From Micromonospora sp. CB01531 (GTDB lineage: Bacteria > Actinomycetota > Actinomycetes > Mycobacteriales > Micromonosporaceae): 64,000 bases of DNA. The notes under the pieces are model-generated. The model ran no database searches and was not told the DNA's origin. It saw nothing but the letters and a program-made list of their open reading frames with translations. Both the position numbers and the translations under genes were made by a program. Shown here in pieces: positions 7,988 through 16,627 of the stretch (positions are counted from its first letter, which is position 1; every line of letters begins with the position of its first letter). The DNA is taken from NCBI RefSeq assembly GCF_001905095.1, contig NZ_LWLS01000059.1:1-64000 (forward strand). Reading direction: 5' to 3'.

Positions 7988-10129
7988 TCAGCCGGCGATC
8001 GCGAGGGCCAGCGGGAGCACCTCCGGGGCGCCGGCCCGGCGCAGCAGCCGAGCCACCATGGTCATGGTCCAGCCGGAGTCCACCAGATCGTCGACGAGCA
8101 GCACCGGCCCGTCCAGCCCGACCAGGGCGTCGGCCAGCTCGTCGGGCAGCGCGAAGGCGTCGTGCAGGGCGCGTACCCGCTGAGCGCTGTTGCCGCGCGG
8201 CCCGCCGGCCCCCGACGGGCCGGTCCGGGCGACCCGGCCGAGCAGCGGCAGCCGGCCCACGGTGGCGATCCGCTCGGCGAGCGAGCCGACCAGCGCCGGA
8301 CGGGTGCGGGAGCCGACCGCCACCACGCCGACCGGCCGGCGCGGCCAGGGGTCGTCGCCGTGCGCCCACGCCTTCAGCACCTCGACCACGGCCGCCGCGA
8401 CGTCGTCGGGGACCGCGCCGTCCGCCGCGTCCGGCCCGACCAGGCCGCGCAGCCGTCCACCCCAGCCCAGGTCGGAGAGGCGACCCACGGCCCGGCCGGG
8501 CAGCGCCTGCTCCGTCGGGGGGATGCGCCCCTTAAGGGGTACGCCCACCGCGTCGAGGCCGGTCGGCCAGAGCTTCTTCGGCGCGATCGCCACGCCGGGG
8601 CGGCCGAGGAAGGTCTGCGCGGCGGTGAGCGCGGTGTCGCTGACCTCGGCGCCGACCACCGGGCCCGCGCAGTTGTCGCAGCGGGCGCAGTCGGCCGCCC
8701 CGCCGTCGTCCAGGCATTCTCGCAGGTAGCGCATCCGGCAGCCGGTCGTGCTCGCGTACCCGAGCATGGCCTGCTGCTCGGCGGCGCGCGCCTGGGCGAC
8801 GCGCCGCAACCGGGGCTCGTCATAGACCCAGGGCTCGCCGGTGGCGAGCCAGCCGCCGCGCACCCGGCGGACCGCGCCGTCCACGTCGAGCACCTTGAGC
8901 ATCAGCTCCAGCCGGGCCCGGCGCAGGTCGACGATCGGTTCGAGGCCCTGGGTGGAGCTGGGCCGGTCCGGGTGCAGCGCGGCGAGCACCGCGCGCACCT
9001 GCTGCTCGGGCGGGAAGGCGAGCGAGGCGAAGTACCGCCAGATCGCCGCGTCCTCGGCGCCGGGGAGAAGCAGCACCTCCGCGTGCTCCACGGCCCGGCC
9101 GGCGCGGCCGACCTGCTGGTAGTAGGCGATCGGCGAGGGCGGCGCGCCGAGGTGCACCACGAAGCCGAGGTCCGGCTTGTCGAAGCCCATGCCGAGCGCG
9201 CTGGTGGCCACCAACGCCTTGATCTTGTTGTCCAGCAGGTCCTGCTCGGCGGCGCGGCGGTCGGCGTCGTCGGCCTGGCCGGTGTACGCGGCCACCTGCC
9301 AGCCCCGGGCGCGAAGGAACTCCGCCGTCTCGCCGGCCGCCGCGACGGTGAGCGTGTAGATGATCCCGGAACCGGGAAGCCCGTCGAGGTGGTCGGCGAG
9401 CCAGGCCAGCCGGTGGGCCGGGCTCGGCAGGTCGACCACACCCAGCCGCAGCGACTCCCGGTCGAGGGTGCCGCGCAGCACCAAGGCGTCACCGAGCTGC
9501 TCGGCGACATCCTCGGTGACCCGGGCGTTGGCGGTGGCGGTGGTGGCGAGCACCGGGGTCCGCTCGGGCAGGTTGCCGAGGAAGGTCCGCAGCCGGCGGT
9601 AGTCCGGCCGGAAGTCGTGCCCCCAGTCGGAGACGCAGTGCGCCTCGTCCACCACCAGCAGCCCGGTGGTGGCGGCCAGCTTCGGCAGCACCCCGTCCCG
9701 GAAGTCCGGGTTGTTGAGGCGTTCCGGGCTGATCAGCAGCACGTCCACCGTCCCGGCGTGGATCTCGGCGGTGATCTCGTCCCACTCGTCGAGGTTGGCC
9801 GAGTTGATGGTGTGGGCCCGGATGCCGGCCCGGGCCGCTGAACCGACCTGGTTGCGCATCAGCGCCAGCAGCGGCGAGACGATCACGGTCGGGCCGGCTG
9901 CCTCGCCTCCCACGCCGGCGGCGCCGGCCTGGCGGAGCAGCGCGGTGGCCACGAAGTAGACCGCCGACTTACCCCAGCCGGTCCGCTGCACGCAGAGCAC
10001 CCGCCGGCGGTCCACCACCAGCGCCTCGATGGCCCGCCACTGGTCCTCGCGGAGCCGGGCGTGCTCACCCGCCAGCCGCCGCAGCACCGCCTCGGCCCGC
10101 TCCCGTACGGCCACCCGATCCTGGCTCAT
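7988..10129 (-). CDS. RecQ-like helicase with C-terminal phosphoribosyltransferase-like domain
   Basis: A 713-residue protein. Residues about 20-340 form a superfamily 2 helicase: motif I QRTGWGKS (48-55), DEAH (161-164) within VVDEAHCVSDWGHDFRPDYR, then TTATAN and QVGRAGR. CRMRYLREC and CARCDNC form the four-cysteine zinc motif of RecQ proteins. The last 150 residues differ from RecQ and end with VLLVDDLVDSGWTMTM, the PRPP-binding loop of type I phosphoribosyltransferases such as ComF. Known RecQ proteins unwind DNA in repair. The helicase-PRTase fusion suggests a specialised actinobacterial variant. Walker A has Trp where Thr or Ser is more usual. Confidence 0.9.
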   Translation of the reverse strand: MSQDRVAVRERAEAVLRRLAGEHARLREDQWRAIEALVVDRRRVLCVQRTGWGKSAVYFVATALLRQAGAAGVGGEAAGPTVIVSPLLALMRNQVGSAARAGIRAHTINSANLDEWDEITAEIHAGTVDVLLISPERLNNPDFRDGVLPKLAATTGLLVVDEAHCVSDWGHDFRPDYRRLRTFLGNLPERTPVLATTATANARVTEDVAEQLGDALVLRGTLDRESLRLGVVDLPSPAHRLAWLADHLDGLPGSGIIYTLTVAAAGETAEFLRARGWQVAAYTGQADDADRRAAEQDLLDNKIKALVATSALGMGFDKPDLGFVVHLGAPPSPIAYYQQVGRAGRAVEHAEVLLLPGAEDAAIWRYFASLAFPPEQQVRAVLAALHPDRPSSTQGLEPIVDLRRARLELMLKVLDVDGAVRRVRGGWLATGEPWVYDEPRLRRVAQARAAEQQAMLGYASTTGCRMRYLRECLDDGGAADCARCDNCAGPVVGAEVSDTALTAAQTFLGRPGVAIAPKKLWPTGLDAVGVPLKGRIPPTEQALPGRAVGRLSDLGWGGRLRGLVGPDAADGAVPDDVAAAVVEVLKAWAHGDDPWPRRPVGVVAVGSRTRPALVGSLAERIATVGRLPLLGRVARTGPSGAGGPRGNSAQRVRALHDAFALPDELADALVGLDGPVLLVDDLVDSGWTMTMVARLLRRAGAPEVLPLALAIAG

Positions 10130-10166
10130 CCGGCATTTCTACCAGGCACCCGGGCGGCGTCCGGGA

Positions 10167-11972
10167 TCACGCGGGCAGGTTGGCCGGCGGGGGCGGCAGA
10201 AAGAGCAGCACCTCACGGAGAGGGTCGCTCACGGCGGGCGGCAGGAGGCACCGCGCGGCCAACTCCTCCATCGAGGCGTACGCGCCGCGCACGCGCCGGT
10301 CCAGCACCAGGTGCTGCGCCTGCGCCGGGCTCAGCCCGGGCAGCCCGATGATCACCTGGTCCGCCACCGCGTTGATGTCGACGAGACCACCGTCGTCGTA
10401 CGCCCGGGGTAGGTCGGGGCGGCCGATGCGCAGTTCCCCGCGCGCCGTCGGGTAGTGGTAGAGCAGGTAGCGGGCATGCTCTCGGCGCAGCCGACGGTCG
10501 TCCGCCGGCGGCCGGCGGCCCCAGTGGGCGCGGAACCAGCCGAGCAGCCGGCCGTTGAGCAACACGGCGTGCACCGCGCCCGCCAGCCAGGTGATCAGCC
10601 AGATGGTGATCACTACGCCCTCGAGGTCGGTCACCTCTTCCGTCTCGCTGCGGACGCCGGCCAAGAAGGACACGGCCACCGCCAGGTAGTAGCCCGCCGC
10701 GAGCCCGTTGCGCCAGCTCCGTCGCCAGATCGCGTACAGGAGCACCACCAGCCAGGTGAGGAGGCCGAAGGAGGCCAGGGCGGTGAGCGCGGACACGACG
10801 GTGGTGCCGATGCTCAGCCAGCGTGGCACGCCGCGGCGCGCGACCACGGGCATCGGCATTGGCGGCGGGCCGCCGGCGGGCCAGCCGGCGGTGTCGGGCG
10901 GTAGCCAGCCGACGGACGGCGGAGGGACCGGTCCGGCAGCCGGACCCGACGGCGGCGCCGATCCGGGCGGTGCGGCCGGGAGCTCAGGTGCGGCCGGTGC
11001 GGCGGGCGTGGCCGGGTGCTCGGGCACGGCGGGCGCGGCGGGGTGCCCGGATGCGGCAGGCGCTGCCGGCGCGGCCAGGTGCTCGGATGCGACCGGCGCG
11101 GCGGGCGCGGCGGCGGTGAGCCTCGCGGCCGGGCGCGCCGACTGGACCGGCACGGCCGGGGTCGGGTCCGGTGCGGTGAGCGCGCCCTGCGGAGGCGTGC
11201 GCAGCAGCGTGGCGTCCGAGCGCAGCATCCGTCCGTGCAGCTCCCGCAGCACCTCGCCGGGCTCGATGCCGTACTCCTCGCGAAGCAGGACGGCGAACTC
11301 CCGGTACGCGGCGAGCGCCTCCGCCTGCCGGCCGCTGCGGTACAGCGCCAGCATGAGCTGGTACCGCAGCCGTTCCCGGACCGGGAACTCGGCCACCAGC
11401 TCCACCAGTTCGCCGACCAGCTCGCGGTGCCGCCCGCTGTCCAGTTCCAGCTCGGCGCGGGTCTCCAGGGCGACGGCCCGCAGCTCCACTAGGCGGTGCC
11501 GCGCGGTGTCGAAGTACAGCCCCGGGAACCCGGTGAACGGGTCACCCTGCCACAGGTCCAGCGCGGCGGTCAGCTCCGCCAGCGCCTCGGCGGTACGCCC
11601 GGCCGCGTGCTGCTGCCGGGCCCGGTGCACGCCGCGCTCGAAACGGACCGCGTCGACCGACTCCGGCGGGACCCGCAGCAAGTAGCCGGCGTCGGTGAGG
11701 GTCAGCACCCGCCCCGGCGTACGCGGGGACCGGTCCGGTTCCAGCACCCGGCGCAGCCCGGCGACGTACTTCTGCACGACGTTGGGGCCGTTCGCGGGCG
11801 GGTCCTCCGGCCAGACCGCCTCGACGACCTGGCCGGTGGAGACCGGGCGGCCGGCGGAGAGCAGCAGCACGGCGAGTACCGCCCGCTGCTTGCCGGCGCC
11901 GAGATCGAGTGGGCGGTCCGCGTACCAGGCCCGCTGCGGCCCGAGGATCTCGAAGCGCAAGACCTGTGACAT
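10167..11972 (-). CDS. BTAD/SARP-type regulator fused to membrane and helix-hairpin-helix region
   Basis: A 601-residue protein. The ATG at 11972 opens MSQVLRFEILGPQRAWYADR and has AGGAG about 11 bases upstream; the longer open frame upstream crosses the lipoprotein gene and is rejected. Order: OmpR-type winged helix (about 1-95), bacterial transcriptional activation domain (about 98-245) with WQGDPF and YRSGRQAEAL, a roughly 110-residue Pro/Ala linker, three or four membrane segments (about 375-480), then LVDINAVADQVIIGLPGLSPAQAQHLV. That last segment matches a ComEA-like helix-hairpin-helix. SARP proteins activate transcription; a membrane-tethered form is unusual. Divergent from the lipoprotein gene. 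Confidence 0.85.
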   Translation of the reverse strand: MSQVLRFEILGPQRAWYADRPLDLGAGKQRAVLAVLLLSAGRPVSTGQVVEAVWPEDPPANGPNVVQKYVAGLRRVLEPDRSPRTPGRVLTLTDAGYLLRVPPESVDAVRFERGVHRARQQHAAGRTAEALAELTAALDLWQGDPFTGFPGLYFDTARHRLVELRAVALETRAELELDSGRHRELVGELVELVAEFPVRERLRYQLMLALYRSGRQAEALAAYREFAVLLREEYGIEPGEVLRELHGRMLRSDATLLRTPPQGALTAPDPTPAVPVQSARPAARLTAAAPAAPVASEHLAAPAAPAASGHPAAPAVPEHPATPAAPAAPELPAAPPGSAPPSGPAAGPVPPPSVGWLPPDTAGWPAGGPPPMPMPVVARRGVPRWLSIGTTVVSALTALASFGLLTWLVVLLYAIWRRSWRNGLAAGYYLAVAVSFLAGVRSETEEVTDLEGVVITIWLITWLAGAVHAVLLNGRLLGWFRAHWGRRPPADDRRLRREHARYLLYHYPTARGELRIGRPDLPRAYDDGGLVDINAVADQVIIGLPGLSPAQAQHLVLDRRVRGAYASMEELAARCLLPPAVSDPLREVLLFLPPPPANLPA

Positions 11973-12113
11973 GCGAGTTTCCGCTCCTACACCCCGCCCC
12001 GTACGCCGACGGCGGCCCGCGGCAGTCGGACCGCAGCATATCGGCAGCGGGACGGCCGTGGTGACCTGCCAAGATCTCCCCGCAACAGCCCCTTGGGAAA
12101 GTGAGTCAACGAA

Positions 12114-12935
12114 ATGACGCAGCGTATCGGCACCGCCGCGACGATCCGGCGGGTCGCGGGCATCGCGACGGCCGTGCTGGCCGCCACCACCCTGTCCGCT
12201 GGGTGCGGCACGATCAAGGACGGCGCCTCCACCGGCGCCGGATCCACCCCTGCGGCGTCCCCGTCCGTCGACCCGAAGCAGGCGCTCCTCGCAACAGTCC
12301 CGGACGAGGCCACGAGCGCGTTCCGGTTCACCGGCAAGGACGCCTCCAGCAGCCTGAGCGGGCGGATCGACCCGGCGTCGAAGGCGCTGGAGATGAACAT
12401 GGCGATGCCACCCGAGGACGGGATCACCGTGAAGATGTCGTTCCTGGTCATCGAGGACAAGGTCTGGATGAAGGCGAAGTTCAGCGGTAAGCCGGGCCTG
12501 CCGAAGCTCCCGGAGAAGTGGATGGCGCTGGACAAGGCCAAGCTGACCGACGCCAGCGGCGTGCCGAGCTACGACGGCGCCGACCAGGGCAACGCCGGCC
12601 CGCTGCTCGACGCGGCGACCTCCGTCGAGCAGCAGGGCCCCGGGAAGTACGCCGGGTTCATCGACGTGACCGGCGGCGAGGCGGCCAAGGCGCTGGACGA
12701 CGGCGAGGCGGCGGCGCTCGGCGAGGCCGGCAAGCACGTGCCGTTCACCGCGCAGGTGGGGCCGGACGGGCACCTCACCTCGCTGGTGCTGGAGATGCCC
12801 GCGGCCGGTAAGCAAAAAGCGTATCAGTACGTCGTCGCCTACACCGACTTCGGCAGCACGGAGAAGATCACCGCGCCGACCGGGAGCGCGGTGACGAAGG
12901 CACCTTCGCTGGCGTACCAGCTGTTGAACGGCTGA
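12114..12935 (+). CDS. LppX/LprAFG-like lipoprotein
   Basis: A 273-residue lipoprotein. A twin-arginine-free signal peptide with a hydrophobic core (GIATAVLAATTLSAG) ends in the lipobox LSAGC, so Cys at about residue 31 should be lipidated. A Thr/Ser/Pro linker follows. The mature domain (SAFRFTGKDASSSLSGRID, VKMSFLVIEDKVWMK, HLTSLVLEMPA) resembles the LppX_LprAFG fold that binds lipids in mycobacteria; this is a pattern match rather than a firm hit. GGAAAG lies 14 bases upstream, a weak ribosome site. A terminator hairpin follows the gene. Confidence 0.75.
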   Translation: MTQRIGTAATIRRVAGIATAVLAATTLSAGCGTIKDGASTGAGSTPAASPSVDPKQALLATVPDEATSAFRFTGKDASSSLSGRIDPASKALEMNMAMPPEDGITVKMSFLVIEDKVWMKAKFSGKPGLPKLPEKWMALDKAKLTDASGVPSYDGADQGNAGPLLDAATSVEQQGPGKYAGFIDVTGGEAAKALDDGEAAALGEAGKHVPFTAQVGPDGHLTSLVLEMPAAGKQKAYQYVVAYTDFGSTEKITAPTGSAVTKAPSLAYQLLNG

Positions 12936-12947
12936 CCCACGACGGGA

Positions 12948-12979
12948 GGGGCGGCGGCCACACGGGGGGCCGCCGCCCC
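12948..12979. terminator. Hairpin terminator of the lipoprotein gene
   Basis: A perfect 12-base-pair stem, GGGGCGGCGGCC with GGCCGCCGCCCC, and an eight-base loop, beginning 13 bases after the stop codon. No T-run. Confidence 0.7.
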
Positions 12980-13017
12980 CGCGTCGTTGCCGGCTCAGCT
13001 CCCTGCCCGCCGAGCTC

Positions 13018-13080
13018 CGTTGATCATGAGGTTAGCCTGGTCGGCGCCGGTGTGTCGTGCCGCCAACCTCATGATCAACG
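13018..13080. repeat. Inverted repeat, GTTGATCATGAGGTT family, copy 1
   Basis: Perfect 16-base arms CGTTGATCATGAGGTT and AACCTCATGATCAACG flank a 31-base centre. It sits between the convergent lipoprotein and livM genes, downstream of the lipoprotein terminator. The same arms occur at 38315-38375 and, in variant form, at 47939-47998. It could act as a bidirectional terminator or mRNA 3'-end stabiliser, or be a mobile palindrome; sequence alone does not decide. Confidence 0.85.
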
Positions 13081-13099
13081 AGACGGGAGGGCCGGGGGG

Positions 13100-14215
13100 T
13101 CAGCGGCGGCGGAGGGCGGCCAGCACGGGGGTTAGGCGGGATCGGAGGCTGGCCAGGCCGCCGGGGAAGAAGTAGACGGCCAGGATGAAGACGGTGCCGA
13201 GGACGAAGAGCGGCTGGGACAGCGGGTGGCTGAGGAACGCCGGGAGGCTGTTCACCGCGTCGCTGGTGCCGAAGGCGGTGAGCCGGTGGTCCAGGTACAT
13301 GTAGAGGATGCCGCCCAGCACCGGACCCCACCGGGTGCCCGGACCGCCGAGCACCACCATGACCAGCAGCGACAGGGTCAGCTCGGACGACGTGACGTGC
13401 GGGCTCGCACCGCCCACGATCAGGCAGTAGACCACCCCGCCCGCCGTCGCCAGCCCGCCGGCCAGGGCGAACGCGACCAGTTTGAAGCGGTACGGGTCGA
13501 GCCCCAGCACCCCGATCCGGCGCTCGTCGTCGCGCAGCCCGGCCAGCACCCGGCCGGTGGGCGAGCCGCTCACCCGGTGCACCACGAAGACCACGAGGGT
13601 CAGGTACGCCAGCGCCAGCCAGTACAGGTTCACCGTGTTGGCGACCCCGACCAGCGCGGACGGCAGCCCGGACACGTCCAGCGGCAGCCCCTCCTCGCCG
13701 CCGGTGAGGCCGCCGAAGTCGCGAGCCACCAGGATCGCCCCGACCTGGGCGAAGGCCAGCGTCACCATGGCGAACGCGATCCCCACGGTGCGCAGCGCGA
13801 CCGCGCCGAGCAGCGCGGCGAGGATCGCCCCGCCGACGACGGTGAACAGCGCGGCCTGCCACAGCGGCAGCCCGAACCGGGTGATCAGGATGTCGGTGCC
13901 GTACACGCCGGCGGCGAAGTAGAGGGCGTGCCCGAAGGAGAGCATCCCGGTCCGCCCGAAGAGCAGGTCGTAGCCGGCCGCCAGGCCGCCGAACACCAGG
14001 CAGATGGCGAGCAGTTGCAGGGTGCCCGGCGAGTTCAACGGCCCCTCGAAGACGCCCGGCAGGTTCAGCGTCGAGTACGGCAGGATCGCCGCCACCACCA
14101 GGGCGGCCAGCGGCGCGTACGGGCGCAGCCCGAGCCAGCGGGAGTGCCCGGGGGTCAGTTCGTCGGGCACCGCCTCGGGCGGCGCCGCGACCTCGGGACT
14201 CTTCACCTCGGTCAT
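13100..14215 (-). CDS. livM: Branched-chain amino-acid-type ABC permease LivM
   Basis: A 371-residue inner-membrane permease, last gene of the liv-type operon. The ATG at 14213-14215 overlaps the livH stop by four bases (ATGA), which fixes the start; the longer open frame upstream is a shadow of livH. About ten hydrophobic segments begin near residue 25 (PYAPLAALVVAAILPYSTL). LFGRTGMLSFGHALYFAAGVY and GGLTGGEEGLPL are typical of LivM-type proteins. A Pro/Glu-rich cytoplasmic N-terminus precedes the first membrane segment. It pairs with LivH to form the channel; the substrate could be branched-chain amino acids, amides or a related compound. Confidence 0.92.
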   Translation of the reverse strand: MTEVKSPEVAAPPEAVPDELTPGHSRWLGLRPYAPLAALVVAAILPYSTLNLPGVFEGPLNSPGTLQLLAICLVFGGLAAGYDLLFGRTGMLSFGHALYFAAGVYGTDILITRFGLPLWQAALFTVVGGAILAALLGAVALRTVGIAFAMVTLAFAQVGAILVARDFGGLTGGEEGLPLDVSGLPSALVGVANTVNLYWLALAYLTLVVFVVHRVSGSPTGRVLAGLRDDERRIGVLGLDPYRFKLVAFALAGGLATAGGVVYCLIVGGASPHVTSSELTLSLLVMVVLGGPGTRWGPVLGGILYMYLDHRLTAFGTSDAVNSLPAFLSHPLSQPLFVLGTVFILAVYFFPGGLASLRSRLTPVLAALRRR

Positions 14216-15102
14216 GCGTGAGCCACCTTTCCGGCCAGGCCCTGCGGACGCAGCAGCAGCACCACGGCGAGCAGCCCGACGACGCAGAGGTCGCCCAGCC
14301 CGGACGTGCCGTAGTAGTTGACGAACTGTTGCAGCAGCCCGACCGCGACCGCCGCGTACGCGGACCCGACCACCGAGCCCATGCCGCCGATCACCACCAC
14401 GATGAACGCGAAGATCAGCAGCGAGCCGCCCTGCCCGGGCGAGACGGTGCCGAAGTAGACCCCGCCGAGCGCGCCGGCCAGCGCGGCGGCCGCCCCGCCG
14501 ATCGCGAAGACCAGGGTGAACGCCTTGCGTACGTCGATGCCGAGCGCGGTCACCATCTCCCGGTTCTCCACGCCGGCCCGGATGATCAGGCCGTACCTGG
14601 TGAACCGGAGGAAGGCGAGCAGACCGCCGAGCACCAGCACCGCGGCGATGATCAGCAGCAGCCCGGCGTTCGGCACGTTCGCGCCGAGGATCGAGGTCAC
14701 CTCGCGGGTCCACGCGGGGCGCGGGAACGGCCGCGGGTCGGCGCCCCAGGTGGCCTGGAGCAGTGCCACCCCGGCCAGCGACAGGCCGACGGTGACCAGC
14801 ACCTGCTCGATGGTGCGGGAGTAGAGCGGCCGGATCAGCACCAGCTCGACCAGCACCGCCACCAGCGCCCCGGCGAGCACGCCGAAGGCGACCGCCACCA
14901 CGAACCCGAAGCCGCCCGGCCCGGCACCGGGCAGGTTGCCCGCCGCCCACCAGGTCGCGTACGCGCCGACGCCGAGGAACAGGCCGTGCGCGAAGTTGAG
15001 CACGTCGGCCAGGCCGAAGACCAGGGAGAGGCCGGAGGCCACCAGGAAGTAGAGCGCCGCCAGGCCGAGCCCGGTCAGCGCCAGCAGGATCACCGTGCTC
15101 AC
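14212..15102 (-). CDS. livH: Branched-chain amino-acid-type ABC permease LivH
   Basis: A 296-residue permease with about eight membrane segments, beginning MSTVILLALTGLGLAALYFLVASGLSLVFGLADVLNFAHG. The stretch DVLNFAHGLFLGVGAY is the LivH hallmark. The start overlaps the livF stop by four bases and the stop overlaps the livM start, so the genes are translationally coupled. The typical cytoplasmic loop ENREMVTALGIDVRKAFTLVFAIGG that contacts the ATPases is visible. It forms the translocation path with LivM. Confidence 0.93.
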   Translation of the reverse strand: MSTVILLALTGLGLAALYFLVASGLSLVFGLADVLNFAHGLFLGVGAYATWWAAGNLPGAGPGGFGFVVAVAFGVLAGALVAVLVELVLIRPLYSRTIEQVLVTVGLSLAGVALLQATWGADPRPFPRPAWTREVTSILGANVPNAGLLLIIAAVLVLGGLLAFLRFTRYGLIIRAGVENREMVTALGIDVRKAFTLVFAIGGAAAALAGALGGVYFGTVSPGQGGSLLIFAFIVVVIGGMGSVVGSAYAAVAVGLLQQFVNYYGTSGLGDLCVVGLLAVVLLLRPQGLAGKVAHA

Positions 15103-15884
15103 GCGATGCCATCCTTCGTTCGCGACTGCGCGGCTCGCGGGCCCGACTCGCTCCTCGCGCTCTCCGCGACCTCCGAGCCGACGCCCAGCAGCGACTTGGT
15201 CAGCGCGGTCTCCAGCAGCAGTTCCTGTGCGTCGCCGGTCCAGGCCACCTTGCCGGTGGAGAGCACCACCGCGTCCCTGGCCAGCCGCCGGACCACCGCC
15301 AGGTTCTGCTCGACCAGCAGCACCGGCACGGATTCCGCCACCCGTTCCAGCACCTCGGCCACCTCGGTCACCACCTTCGGCGCCAGCCCCTTGGTCGGCT
15401 CGTCGATCAGCAGCAGCCGGTTGTCGTTGAGCAGCACCCGACCGATGGCGAGCATCTGCTGCTGCCCGCCGGAGAGCGAGCCGGCCCGTTGCCGTCCGCG
15501 TCGGTCCAGCTCGGGGAAGAGGGCGAAGACCTTGTCGTACGCCGGGGTGGTGCCCCGCCGTTCGGCGAGCCGCAGGTTCTCCGCGACGGTGAGGCCAGCG
15601 AAGACGCAGCGGTCCTCCGGCACGTAGCCGAGGCCGTCGCGGACCAGCCGGTGGGTGGGGCGGGCGAGCAGGCTGCGCGCGCCCATCCGGATCGTGCCGC
15701 GCACCTCGCCGTTGCGGGGCGTCAGCCCGACGATCGCGCGCAACGTGGTCGTCTTGCCGACGCCGTTGCGGCCGAGCAGCACGGTCACCCCGGTCGGGGC
15801 GACCTCGAACGACACCCCCTGGAGGATGTGCAGCCCGGCGATCCGCACCGACAGGTTCTCGACGCTGAGGACAGGTTCACTCAT
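15099..15884 (-). CDS. livF: ABC transporter ATPase LivF
   Basis: A 261-residue ATPase. The ATG at 15882-15884 overlaps the livG stop and opens MSEPVLSVENLSVRIAGLHIL. Walker A is GRNGVGKTT (about 38-46), the signature is SLSGGQQQML, Walker B is LLLIDEPTKGLAP, and the switch is LLVEQN. GYVPEDRCVFAGLTVAENL is typical of LivF. The C-terminal 25 residues (SESGPRAAQSRTKDGIA) are extra relative to the core family. It powers import together with LivG. Confidence 0.94.
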   Translation of the reverse strand: MSEPVLSVENLSVRIAGLHILQGVSFEVAPTGVTVLLGRNGVGKTTTLRAIVGLTPRNGEVRGTIRMGARSLLARPTHRLVRDGLGYVPEDRCVFAGLTVAENLRLAERRGTTPAYDKVFALFPELDRRGRQRAGSLSGGQQQMLAIGRVLLNDNRLLLIDEPTKGLAPKVVTEVAEVLERVAESVPVLLVEQNLAVVRRLARDAVVLSTGKVAWTGDAQELLLETALTKSLLGVGSEVAESARSESGPRAAQSRTKDGIA

Positions 15885-16624
15885 AGCGATTCCCCCAGGT
15901 ACGCCTCCTGCACGGTGGCGTTGGCCATCACCGTGTCCGGGGTGTCGCAGGCCAGCAGCGCCCCGTGGTGCATCACGGCGATCCGGTCGGCCAGTTCCAG
16001 GATCACGTCCATGTGGTGCTCCACCATGAGCACCGACCGCCCGCTGTCGTCGGTCAACGACTTGATGACGGCGACCAGTTCGGGCACGTCCTCGGCGCTG
16101 ACCCCGGCCATCGGCTCGTCGAGCAGCATCACCCGGGGCTCCCCGGCGAGCAGCAGGGCGATCTCCAGCTTGCGCTTCTCGCCGTGGGCCAGGGCCCCGG
16201 CGAGCGCCGTACCCCGGTGGGCGAGGCCGACCCGGTCGAGCGCCGCGTCGGCGGCGGCGGCCACCTCCCGGTCGGCCGCCGCCCGCCGCCACAGCTTCAT
16301 CGAGCCACCCCGGTGCGCCTGTACGGCGAGCCGGACGTTCTCCCGCACCGTCAGCGAGCCGAACACCGAGGACGCCTGGAAGGTGCGCCCCAGCCCGAGG
16401 CGCGCCCGCCGGTGCGGCGGGAGGGCGGTGACGTCCTCCCCGTCCAGCAGGATCCGCCCCTCGGTTGGCCGACGCAGGCCGGTGATCAGGTTGAACAATG
16501 AGGTCTTGCCGGCGCCGTTCGGCCCGATCACGCCGAGGAACTCGCCCGGCGCGAGGTCGAGGTAGACGCTGTCGACGATGGCGACCTCACCGATCCGCCA
16601 GGTCAGACCGCGGGTGGCGAGCAC
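15881..16624 (-). CDS. livG: ABC transporter ATPase LivG
   Basis: A 247-residue ATPase. The GTG at 16622-16624 follows the livK stop by three bases. Walker A is GPNGAGKTSLFN (about 34-45), Walker B VMLLDEPMAGVS, and GLGRTFQASSVFGSLTVREN is the LivG pattern. The ABC signature is LAHGEKRKLEIA, a normal LivG form. It forms the nucleotide-binding pair with LivF. Confidence 0.94.
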   Translation of the reverse strand: MLATRGLTWRIGEVAIVDSVYLDLAPGEFLGVIGPNGAGKTSLFNLITGLRRPTEGRILLDGEDVTALPPHRRARLGLGRTFQASSVFGSLTVRENVRLAVQAHRGGSMKLWRRAAADREVAAAADAALDRVGLAHRGTALAGALAHGEKRKLEIALLLAGEPRVMLLDEPMAGVSAEDVPELVAVIKSLTDDSGRSVLMVEHHMDVILELADRIAVMHHGALLACDTPDTVMANATVQEAYLGESL

Positions 16625-16627
16625 GGA

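Noticed and set aside
11973..12815. Extension of the BTAD regulator frame
   Set aside because: It lies antisense to the lipoprotein gene and lacks domain similarity; the ATG at 11972 has a ribosome site.
14216..15112. N-terminal extension of the LivM frame
   Set aside because: It overlaps livH completely in another frame. The ATGA overlap at 14212-14215 marks the true start.
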